Below are positions 1 to 11,200 of a DNA stretch of 64,000 nt, one piece after another. This stretch comes from Axinella damicornis (taxonomy: Eukaryota > Porifera > Demospongiae > Axinellida > Axinellidae): positions 6,731,897-6,795,896 of the forward strand of contig OZ007516.1 in the NCBI GenBank assembly GCA_963931865.1, written 5' to 3'. Position 1 is the first letter of the stretch. Every line of letters begins with the position of its first letter. A program made the translations under genes and the position numbers. Under the pieces are notes generated by a model, which saw nothing but the letters and a program-made list of their open reading frames with translations, did not search any database and was not told the origin of the DNA.

Positions 1-3000
1 AGGAATTGGAAAAAGAGGTATTTCGTGTTGAAGGATTCTTCCTTGCAGTACTATCAGAATGAAGGAGATGCTTCCCCCAAGGGCAGTATTGATTTGACTA
101 CAGGGCTTGGTGTGCGAGACCAGAACTGCTGCCAGCTGGAATGGCCAAATGAAGCAAAGCCTGGGATTTCGTTTGGAGTAGCTACCGAATCCAGAACATA
201 CTACATGTATGGAAGTGAAAAGGCTGCTGTCAGGTAACTGCAATGGTTAAGTAAAACTAGTGGAATGAAGGACATTGGGTGAGCCTGAGCAAGTGCATGC
301 ACGTGCAGGACATGGAGCAGTTGCTGCACATATCTTGTGACTGAGCAATGAGCATAGTAGGCCAATATGACACTAAACATACACTTGTTCACATCACAGC
401 TGCAATTATTGTGATTCAGGTTAGCGTTAGCTGAAGCAGTCTAGCAGGTACGTCACCCACGGCGGTAGGTCCACAAAAGCCGTCTCTGTCTTTATTTTGT
501 CGGCACCGATGAGGTAGAATGTTCATAGTCGCTCTACCCAATGAATAGGTTGGTCTCCGTACGTCTTTATTGTTGCCATCGTCCATCGAACAGGTAGACC
601 ATTCATGTTTCCTTGCATCGAGGAAGTATGCATTGTTCGTAGAAGTTGAATATTGTTGTGCACGTGCAAGTGAAATCTGCTGATTTAAAATTTCAGTAAG
701 TGGTTGCAAGCAAAAAACCTAATATACACACGCACATGCGGAATGAACTCGTGCTAGAGTGGGGCTCACTCAGGGTCGCCCACAATTAAGAATTTTAGGC
801 AGAATTATTCGAACTGTTGGCAGAAAGTAGGGCGATGGGTTAGGGTATATTAGGGCCATGGCCAGTGCTTGAAGTATGCACTTCCTACATAACCAATATC
901 CACGTCCATAATTAATTGCATGCTACTATAGACTATAATTATATGCCAAGTACAAAAGGGAGAGTTGGAACATCAAAATGTTTGCAATAGGTTGAGTTTT
1001 TGAACTAGCTAGTAGCTATAGGAATACAATATAGAATCTCTACAATACAGGCTACAATACACAGATTGGTGTATTGTAGCCTGAAGAAGGTCCGGTTCGG
1101 ACCGAAACGTTGCTGTATTGATGTGGTTTTGTGACAATAGCAAGAAGACTGATTGGAATGTATTCCGCCCTCTATAATTATTGCTGGCCTAATGATACAG
1201 TCTTCGCTCTGAGAGATCGTGTTGTAGGAGTTCCCATTAACGTAATATAGAATCTGTTTGTTCTAAGTCTGCTGGGATATGATTTCAGTGGGAATTTTTT
1301 TTGTCATAGAATTGGCAGTCCATTGTAATCACTGGGTCACTATATGGGATCTGTTGATACTCAGATTGTCTACTAAAATGCATGCCACACTACCTAAATA
1401 TGAGATTGACTGTACAAACTTGGTATTGTCATTATGTGAGTTTGCCATAATAATTTATGTGCTCTCAATTGTATTTTAAGTTATGCTGGACTATTATGTT
1501 TCAGAATGCTAAATATTACATTCCAAGCGGTAAATAAGTCAGTAGACAATCACACTAGCCTCGTTCCCAGGCTCCCCACTGTGAGCGAGAGGGAGCCTGG
1601 GAACGAGGCTACAATTCGCACATCTGGTAGAGCAAATGGTTGGGCAAAGACGAATCACTTTTCAATCCACCACCAAGAGGAGTTTCTACAAAATCACAAT
1701 TCAAACGTATTGGTGCGAGACAGTGGGTACGCAGAGTGCATGCTCAAAATGTCATTGCTTACTAAGTTAGCCATATTGGGAGTGGAATGTTCGTAGAATA
1801 TCCAATCATAGAATGCCATTTTGTCTTATCTTCCAATCTCCCATGGGGTACATCATGTTGGTGGCAGGCATGACTTGTGTGTTAGATTGTCTGCTCGTAC
1901 TTGAAACTTGGACAGAAGTACACTGACTGTCTCTTCCACTCATGTAATAGACTCCACACAGACCATACTAACAAGTTCCTCATATGGCACTTATCTGTGA
2001 TCTAAGCTTCAGTTGTTGATGTGCATTGTATTTGCCCACAGCTGGCTGTCACAAGTGACATTCTCTAGCTACAGTATTGTCCCATAAAACCATGTCAACA
2101 GTAATTCATGGCGACAAACTCAAATGTCAAAATAAAGAATCCTTTTCTGCAGCGATATAGTTTTGCATGCCGTACATCAACTAATATTCTTTGGGAAAAA
2201 TTCTTGCACACACTTGAGAGATGTAGCTGGCGATTCATTCACTGCTACATGTCTGGTGTGAATGCTACAGACTGCACTCCATGCAATACTACACAGTCAT
2301 AATAGTGCACCTCCATCCAATGTCACACAATAGTGCACTCGCTCTATGCACAGGAGGGGACCAGATCTCTATGCACATGTATATATGCTGTGACGTGTCA
2401 GACGTCATGTTAGCACTTAATAACTGTGTATCCAAACTTTTGCCACACCCACCCATATCCACTGTGATTTTCATTTACTACCTGGCTGTGTCACTTCCTC
2501 TCTATAGGGATTGGATGGCAACCATACAACAGATTATTGAAAAGGTAGGTATTCGGGTATTTACAACCGGCTGTATAGTAGGATGTGGCAGCATGAAGGG
2601 TAAAGTTTAGTGCCAGAAAGGGTACATTGACCCCAGAGAGCCTATCAAATCTTGAGTGCTTCAAGCGGAGCATAGAATCAGTATATATAGGTAGTGCATA
2701 GCATATGGTCCCCATATTATGGCCAGGCCCATATTGGTTATTGCCGAATAGGTACTTGGAGACTCCCCATGCACAATACAACTAGGACACCAATAAGAAA
2801 TTGGCATCAGCATTCAGTTATCTCAGAGATCTATCACTCGAACAGCAGGATCACTTGTCTCAAACCCACAATGCTCATGCGACAGGCTCCTACTGAATCT
2901 AGAGAGGTGGTTTGCTCTGTGTCGTACATCCATTTAGTATTTTCTGTTACCACTGAAAAGAAACTAAGATAAAGAACTGGAAAATTTTACTGTGACCAGT

Positions 3001-6000
3001 CTTACAGTCTTTGTTCATTGTTGCTTTTGATGATGTACAAAGGTAAAATGGACTCCTGTGCATATGACCACGAAGTGTTTGCGACCAATATGGAGGCCAC
3101 TTCTTGGTTAAAATGATTCCCCGAGGTGGGCACTTTAGATCAACTCTCCTTTGTTTGTTCAGTCCAAGAAGGCTATGTACGTACTACATACATAACATCA
3201 TTGGCACCTGTAGAAAGACAAAAGATATACTATGCAAAGCCTGTAGGTGTGGTCTATGCAGGAAATAACGTAATACCGGTACTCAAAAGTGAAGTGATCC
3301 CACTATGGACTCGAACGGTGTATGGACGGTGCGATCATGGAGCAACTTTGACGATGACGGTGCCCGTCCAGGCCCGTATCTACAGCTGTGTTTTCTTGGA
3401 AGTAACACTCAGCAATATGCCATCCAGAGTCTGGGCACCAGTAGTGGATCAATAGCTGGCCTGGGTTGTTATTCATGTCTATCCTGTGTCATTGTCATTT
3501 TGCAGGTGGGCAAGCCAACTGGGCAGTGGAGAGATGACCCAGAAGGCAAGCCAGAGAGTGCTGTCTCCAAGGCCGTACGGGGGACTGCTAAACTAGCCGC
3601 GCAGATGACCAAACTTGTGGTGAAGGAGTCAGGGCTGGTGGATGAGGAGACTGCAGAGATGGTGGGTGGGGCTGCAGATGCAGTGCAGAATCAGGCTGAG
3701 GCCGGCAGGGATGCTACAATCGCAGACAGATTGAAAATGGCAGGTTAGTATAACATGCATGCACATCACCAACGTATCTGTGGATTAGCCTGTGGGTTTG
3801 TTATGTTGGCAACCATCAGAGGATTTGTCGGTACCACTGCAGGCTGCGGCTGCATGCATGTAGATAGGCTTTGGGCCTCTGGCATCCTTGATTCCGGTCT
3901 CATGCAATCACATGCAGGTGGTGACACTGCTGGAATGGTGGCTGACAATGTGGACAATGAAATAGTACAGGTTCGCATTGACACTCAGAATTGTGCATGT
4001 GGTCAATGTTTCAATGTTCAGTATGCCAATAGCCAAGCATTTCATACATAGATCTAGTACAGACCGGAATTCGGGAATGATGCATTTGGCGAATGAAGTT
4101 CTTTTGGTAAAGTTTAGCCCAGAATTCTCAGCCATTAACACCTCTGCCAGAAATCCACTATAGTTGACTTGCTTAATCAGTTAAAGCGGCAGATATTCAC
4201 ATGAGTGCTTAATGACGGTCAATATAATCTCTTGAAAAATCTTGAAAATTCTAAGATGTACGTATGAAGGGTTGAGTTCCCTGTGAACAGAAAATACTTA
4301 AGGGACAGATCCATCTCATACCAGCAAAATAGTTCGCTTAGCTTCATAGAAGAATCTCACCTTCTTGGCCCTGAAAGCTAGCACCACAAACGGATTATTT
4401 GAAGAAGTTTATTGTACTGCATGCCGAATGATGTACTACCGAAGTGTTGCTTCCATCACTGGTGAAATTCCAACAAAGTATCATTGTCCCATCCTAATGT
4501 TGCCCTTGCTTCTTATCTTCCCCATTTCCAAGGTGGGTGCTTCAGTAGTTCAGGAGCAGTGTGAGGCAGACGGGGACACTAGTCTGCAGCAGAGGATGCT
4601 CATGGCCACAGGAACAGCAATGGAGGGTACCTCTGAGTTGGTGGACAATGAAGTGGCAGCTGGTGAGCAGGGAATGTAGAGTGCTTAGTAACCTTAACCC
4701 TTTAGGGCCCATAGCGCCAAATGTCGTCATAGTACTTTCAGCTTCATCATGTGACTTCCGGCAATGTCCTTGGGAGATAGGTTCTGCGAGAGCAGAAAGG
4801 GCGGGACAGGGGGAGGTGGGTGGGTGCACCCGGAGGGTGCAAACAGCATGGCCATGTCTGGGCTCTGTAGTAGAAATGCATGGCCGTGTCTGGGCTCCGT
4901 GGTAGAAAAGTCTTGGTCGGCACTGGGGCCATTTCCATCGATTTTGGCATAAATGGGGTTAGAAAGTAGCCGTCTGGCTTTGTAGGGCCTCCATTTCCAG
5001 CATACATGGCCCGTTTCCGCAGCTACGGCAGGTTGCCATTTCTCGGGAGACTTGATTGCAAGTTCGTTAATTGGTGGGCATGGTTATGCACGGTATAGCT
5101 GAAATTACCTGTGTGAGCAGTTTCGAGCCCAGCAATGCCAGGTATGTTTAAATGTTCTATAGACTGAAAAATGAAATTGGGCCCTAAAGAGTTTTATCTG
5201 CATGATGCCATATCACATCAATGGCCACTGTCCAGGACTGTAATGGGGAAATATTTTCAACACAGTGCTAGTCTTGTTTTTTACACATGTGCTGCGCAGG
5301 CAAAATTAAAAATAGCTATTCCAATATGATTGTGCCATGATGTGGTGACTTTGAGATCGAATGGAGACATGAAATGCCTCATTTGTGGCTATGAAGTTTT
5401 TGGGAAGCCGCTATACTTGCAAAGAGCTATAGATTGACACTACACTTCTTGTGCGCTGGTAACCTAATTATATTATCACTGCTCCCCATCCCTGGTACAT
5501 TGACTCGTGTCTCCTCCCCTTCGTGAGTCCAGCCTGTGAAACATCACAAATTCATGGAAAGGGAAATCAAATGGAATGAAATGGAATAGCCGAACTATGC
5601 ATGCGACCTCTTTATTGTGAGCCTGTGCCTTGTAGGCAGTGCGTCTCCCTAGCTTACATCAAGTGTTTCCCATGCAGGGGTGCTGGGTACAGCAGCAGGA
5701 GTGGCCCACGACCAAGCTGAGGCAGATGAGGAGATGAGTCTGCAGCAACGGATGGTACTGGCCGGAGGGAGTGTACTGGAGGGTACCTCAGAAATGGTCG
5801 ACAATGAGGTGATCTCTGGAGCAATGGAAGTAGGAGGTCAGTGTCTCTACATCTTCACTGTTGATTGCATGCTTCTTGCATGCACACGGTTACGAAATGC
5901 AATATTTACCGTATATTGGGTTATTTTCGTGTTGAATAACGTTCGCGTAATAATTATTCGTGTTGAAAAATTTTCGCGAACTCAAGCAAAGTGAACTCGC

Positions 6001-6691
6001 GAATACGTGTCAAGCCATAGCGACGAGGAGTACGAACGAGAATGCTGCGTTCGAGGCTACCATGTGTATCAGGAGATCTGGGAGGCAGCTGTTTGTGACC
6101 GAGAACCAAGAAACCGTACTGATTGACACGCCGTGGCAGTGTTGAAGGACAGCATCATCATAGGACACATTACCAAAAAAAATTCGCGAGATAAATTTTC
6201 GTGATTGGAGGCATTCGCGAAAATATTTTAACAACGAAAATAAACCAATATACGGTATAATGTTGTGTCTATAGGGACAGTAGTGAAGGATCAGGCTGAA
6301 GCTGATGAGGATGCTTCGCTCCGGGAAAGGGCTGGCCTGGCTACTGGTAAGGATGTGGAATTTTTATGTGCAATAGTACTACTTCTTTGTCACTGGAATA
6401 TTGATGTCAACATGACTTTTTGATGTTGTTACATATTATGCTGTAAAGTGAGAACAGATCATGATCAGCAAATGCTAATTGTAGCTACCATCAAGCAGAG
6501 AATATTACAGCCTGCAAAGACAATACAGACACTTCTTATAATTATGTCTTGCAGGTAGCACAACCAATGGTGTATTGGAGCTGGACTCCGTGAAGTATAA
6601 TTCAACTGCTGCTGCAGTAAGCAAAACAGCTGGGAAAGTAGTCAAGAATGTAGTGAATGAGGGAGGCGAGAGAGAAGAACAGAATGGGTAA
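1..6691 (+). CDS. PH-domain protein with C-terminal repeats (5' end outside window)
   Basis: Spliced coding exons are 1-233, 2508-2544, 3506-3743, 3918-3970, 4533-4662, 5678-5836, 6275-6346 and 6555-6691 (TAA). All junctions keep frame, giving 352 codons in the window; the start lies to the left. Residues 1-90 are a pleckstrin homology domain: they begin at the RNWKKRYFVL strand, contain ATESRTYYMYG, and end in the C-terminal helix with its invariant Trp (RDWMATIQQ). PH domains bind phosphoinositides or proteins at membranes. The rest is Ala/Glu/Asp-rich and helical, built from imperfect repeats around QAEADxDxSLxxRMxxA and EGTSExVDNEV, largely one per exon with phase-1 introns that would allow exon duplication. 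I recognise no family for the tail. The donor of exon 4 (gttcgc) is weak. An open frame from 3305 runs straight into exon 3 and could be an alternative 5' exon. Confidence 0.8.
4700..5189. mobile_element. MITE-like element with CTTTAGGGCCCA inverted ends
   Basis: CTTTAGGGCCCA at 4700-4711 is mirrored by TGGGCCCTAAAG at 5178-5189. It lies in the intron between PH-gene exons 5 and 6. The interior (about 4828-5150) is clearly homologous to 27745-28060, so this is a dispersed family. No coding capacity is seen. Confidence 0.7.
5907..6257. mobile_element. MITE with TACCGTATATTGG terminal inverted repeats
   Basis: TACCGTATATTGG at the left end is mirrored by CCAATATACGGTA at 6245-6257, and the match continues inward for about 25 bp. 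The AT-rich interior contains several TTCGCG/CGCGAA pairs. It sits in the intron between PH-gene exons 6 and 7, leaving both splice sites intact. Confidence 0.75.
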
Positions 6692-7295
6692 CACTACAGC
6701 TTTCTGTACTTTTTACATATTAGTTTTTCTATTGATTGTTGCAGAGTATATATTCAGTCATAGAAATGATATCAGACTTCTGGACTTTATATGTTATATG
6801 TAAGTGCTGTATAATGAGTATTCTTGTGTATAACCTGCATGTTTCTCGTTATTATTCATTACTATAAAACAAATCTTAGTTTATTGCTGGGTGCCTATAC
6901 CCTTGAGAATCAGGAATGGGAAGTTAAAATGCTTTTTGATGGTATGGCAACTCTCCCTACCCATCCAGCAGTAATTGCTAACCTCCTTCATTGATCGTCG
7001 AAAGAAAGTGTTGAGTCATTTCATCATCCAGTTTGCTGTTCTTGAGCTCCCTATGCAAAACAGCTGCATGCCCAACTAATTCCACAATGTCATAATAATG
7101 GATGCATGTGTATAGCAGGGTTTACTGTTACCAAGGTAAGAAATTTGTTCATTGTTCTTTCCAGTTGATCACAAATTCTGTGGGACAGTAGTTCAGTACA
7201 TAGCTAATTGCATGACTCAAGTATTGGAACAACTTCAAAATCCATTATATTATTAATTATAATGGTCATGTCTGGTCATGTACCTAGGCATTGGA

Positions 7296-8036
7296 ATGAG
7301 GCTACTCTAGCTTTCAAAGCTGATTTATACAAGAATGAGGCTACTCTAGCTTTCAAAGCTGATTTATACTAGAATGAGGCTACTCTAGCTTTTCAAAGCT
7401 GATTTATACAAGAATGAGGCTACTCTAGCTTTCAAAGCTGATTTATACAAGAATGAGGCTACTCTAGCTTTCAAAGCTGATTTATACTAGAATGAGGCTA
7501 CTCTAGCTTTCAAAGCTGATTTATACAAGAATGAGGCTACTCTAGCTTTCAAAGCTGATTTATACTAGAATGAGGCTACTCTAGCTTTCAAAGCTGATTT
7601 ATACAAGAATGAGGCTACTCTAGCTTTCAAAGCTGATTTATACAAGAATGAGGCTACTCTAGCTTTTCAAAGCTGATTTATACAAGAATGAGGCTACTCT
7701 AGCTTTCAAAGCTGATTTATACAAGAATGAGGCTACTCTAGCTTTCAAAGCTGATTTATACAAGAATGAGGCTACTCTAGCTTTCAAAGCTGATTTATTC
7801 AAGAATGAGGCTACTCTAGCTTTCAAAGCTGATTTATACAAGAATGAGGCTACTCTAGCTTTCAAAGCTGATTTATACAAGAATGAGGCTACTCTAGCTT
7901 TCAAAGCTGATTTATACTAGAATGAGGCTACTCTAGCTTTCAAAGCTGATTTATACAAGAATGAGGCTACTCTAGCTTTCAAAGCTGATTTATACAAGAA
8001 TGAGGCTACTCTAGCTTTCAAAGCTGATTTATTCAA
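7296..8036. repeat. 39-nt minisatellite, about 19 copies
   Basis: The unit is close to gaatgaggctactctagctt followed by tcaaagctgatttatacaa (39 nt). Copies are near-identical; variants are tactag for tacaag, an extra t, and tattc for tatac. Because 39 is a multiple of three, long open frames arise by chance (on the - strand a 13-residue unit with ALKARVASFLYKS). It fills the space between the convergent 3' ends of the PH gene and CYP39A1. The last unit carries tttatt (8028-8033), which reads AATAAA on the - strand, about 205 nt past the CYP39A1 stop. Confidence 0.95.
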
Positions 8037-8237
8037 GAAACTCATGATTAATTTATAGTTGTAATGTGATTTTGTCATCCTTCCAAGAAGCAACAATTAT
8101 ACAATTTTAACAAAATAATTTACAACATAGTGAATGTACCGGTATAGCAATCAAAATCATAATACTTGGAGTTTCAATGCATGCTATTCCAGTTGGGTAG
8201 AAAACTAACAGTTTCTCACATTAACAGTGATTCCTTT

Positions 8238-11200
8238 CTAGACGATACGTCTGTACTGAACTCGACAGGGAGCAGTTGGCTGCTGTGTACCAACAAGGTG
8301 GAGTGGGCTCTGCAGAAGGAAGGAACTGGCAATGAAGACACAGTACAACAGATTTTCCGATAGAGGGGGTATACGTGACACTCCCATATATTCGCTGTAG
8401 TCACAGCTGTGACCGGGCATCTTGACCGGAACTAAGGAAGGGGTGGAGTTGCTACACATTCTTCAATATATTTAGGGTCAAAGAAAAATGTGCGCACGGT
8501 CAAACGGTCACGGTCAACAGCTGAAATAGAAATACAGTGCAGTCAAATGGCCAAACGTCTTTTTGCAATGCGGTCAGGTGGTCAAGCAGCAAAAATGACG
8601 GTCAAGATTTTCTTGACCCTGGTCGCAGCCATGACTATTCAGCATCTATGGGAGTGCCACCCCTTGTCACAACTTGTTGGCCTCTGGAGAAACGGACAGA
8701 AAATAGTGGGGATAGCCAAATCATGGTACGTACCAAAATGGTCTTGAGAACTCCCCAATACAGTGCACGGAAAATTTGGCATTTCAGCTGTTCATATGAA
8801 AATTTGCACTTACTCTACTTGCCCAATCCAGTCATATAAAACTTAATGCACAACTAACTACCGTCATTTTAAATGTTATTGCTTACCGGTGGTGGAATAG
8901 GGTCCAGCTGTTTCAATTCAAACATACGAATTATAATCACGATGAACAGGTGCATCTCAGTCAGGGCAAACCACCTGTGAAGACGATTGTTGACACAGAG
9001 TTAGCTACTCAATAAGTTAGATGCATGTTTCAGGTAAGTCCAATGAGATACCGTACATCAACCCTTGTTAAAAAGAAGCGTCCACATATCCTTGAAGATA
9101 TGATGGCCACTTCATTAAAAGAGGAGAATGAGTTTCTCAGATCCTACATTAATGCTCGCAATCTCGAACAGGTGGTTGCTGTAGGCGTCGTATATACACC
9201 CACTCACTGATCTACTTCATGCCCCTTACTACTCCACAACACAACTAGGGAATCGTTGGTAGCCAAGAAGCAAGAAGAAGCATTCATGACTGATGAGCAG
9301 ATGAAATCGGGGAGCAGCAACTGAAGCAGACACAACTGTGTGGAGCAGCACCTGAAGCAGACATTAATTGGGCAGCAGCAGCTAAAGTGGATGCAATTGT
9401 GGGGAGCAACAGCTGAAGTGGATGCAATTGGGAAGCAACAGCAGCTGCATGAAGCAGACACAATCGCAGGGTGCAGCTGCCTGGCGCCGGATTGCCAATG
9501 TAGGTGAAGTAGCTGAGCAAAGCTGCTTGTAAATGTCATGCATACAATAACAAAGTGCAGTTACGGAAATCCTCTCAATAAAAACGGCTGTTTTCAAGCA
9601 GTTTTGTAGTAGCCTCATTCCCAGGCCTTCTACACCTCCAGTTTTCACTCACTTGCAGTATGCAAAAACGGAGCTTGTTCTGTACAATAAGTCCTCACTC
9701 AGATTACATGCATGCAGACACAGAGAGAGAGTTGGGCTGTGCTACACTAACGTGGACAGAGGTGAACGTTCGTCAGACATCTGTACAGAGAGCTAACTGG
9801 CACTGGACTGTTCACGTGGGCGAATGGGGGGAAGTTAGCAGAAGCGAGTGAAGCAAAGCTATGTGCATATCTTACCAATACAGCAAATTCTTTCAACATA
9901 TCAACATACCTTCCTGGACACTGATACCGGCCTCCTCCAAATCCAACAAAGCCATCCAGGAAGTGATTCTTTTCCAGGTCGCACTCCAACCACCTGTCCT
10001 GAATAGACAACAAGGCTGAGTTATTGGGCAGTATAAACAATAGCTGAGTTATAGGGAAGTAAAACAAAATTTCAACATGAAATTTCTCCAAACCATTCTA
10101 ACCACCTTATAGTAGCTATAGGCACTGTACCATGCAGGCATCACCAACCCCCCTTTAGATATCTCTCCGACTCTTGAGGGGGAGGCAATATTAGGATTTG
10201 ACCCCCAGATCGGCCCTGAACCCCACAAGGGTTTATTGGACTTCTCATGTGAGGGTTTCTCATGTCTTGTTATCTTGCAAGGGTCAAATGACATCAATAG
10301 CTGGTTAACCTAACTAACTTTCAACTTAAGCTTCAATATGCCACAGCAGGTAATGTAGTTGTAACATATTCATATTGTACTGTTTGACTGAGAGTGAAGC
10401 AATGTTACGTACAGGATTGAATCTCTCAGGTTCTGGAAACTTCTCGGGGTTTCTGTGGCACCAGAAAGGGGAGAGCATCATGAGGTCGCCCGATGGTATC
10501 GTGTAGCCCTGCAATTGAAGATGTTGTTAATCACTATCATGCATGATGTGTAGTAAATTCAGGAGGAAGATTCACCAAGCACATATACGTAAAGTATCCA
10601 GTCATCCTGGAGCACTTCCAATCTCACACCCAAGAGCGGAAGTCTGAAGAACCTGTGTCTACATTAATTTTGTTGCCGAGCTTCACTGAATGTTGCAGGT
10701 TTGGAGGAAGACATACTACATGACTGATTGGTATGCGGAATCAGTGATGACTGTATCCAGCAACGCCTCCTTGCCGAAGCTGATCTGTTTCAAAAAGCTT
10801 ACTCAGGGTATGGGGTCAGCGGACAGAAAAACATAGGACTTACAGAAAGCTGACAGCCAGTCTCAGTGCACGTGGTGCATAAGCATGGCAGTAGTGGAGT
10901 CTGCTACAGATGCGGACTGCAGAGGCACCAGCATTGGTCAAATGGCTGTCGGTTCAGAGATCGATGCAGAATGCCGAGCCTGTGGGAACACATTGCGAGA
11001 GTATGCGGAAGCAAAACTCAGGAGGCAAGGCCAGTCCCAACAGGGCAAGGGAAGTCCTGGACACAGCAGGAAAGTGCACACCTGGTGCGAGCGGATACAG
11101 CGGAGGAGGGTGAGGACCCCCAATCTTTAAGGTTACGTTACAGTTTGCTATTGCACATGCGCGGTGTGTGCTTGCGGTTTACAGTCAACAGTGGAATGTG

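Noticed and set aside
416..709. 97-codon - strand ORF in the first PH-gene intron
   Set aside because: Not recognisable, no splice context, composition not distinctly coding.
7659..7904. - strand ORF of ALKARVASFLYKS repeats
   Set aside because: Produced by the 39-nt satellite, whose period is divisible by three; not a protein-coding gene.
8242..8335. A + strand terminal exon for the PH gene (phase-compatible frame reading TELDREQLAAVYQQGG, then stop)
   Set aside because: It is the antisense of CYP39A1's last exon, whose protein (HLVGTQQP..) matches the family and has its own good acceptor; the PH gene already ends in frame at 6689-6691.
9034..9170. Exon-like + strand frame KKRPHILEDMMATSLKEENE and a possible partner at 9246-9300 (ESLVAKKQEEAFMTDEQ)
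   Set aside because: The two pieces do not join in phase with any available donor or acceptor, lie inside CYP39A1 intron 11 beside a repeat, and match nothing I know. Possibly a dead fragment.
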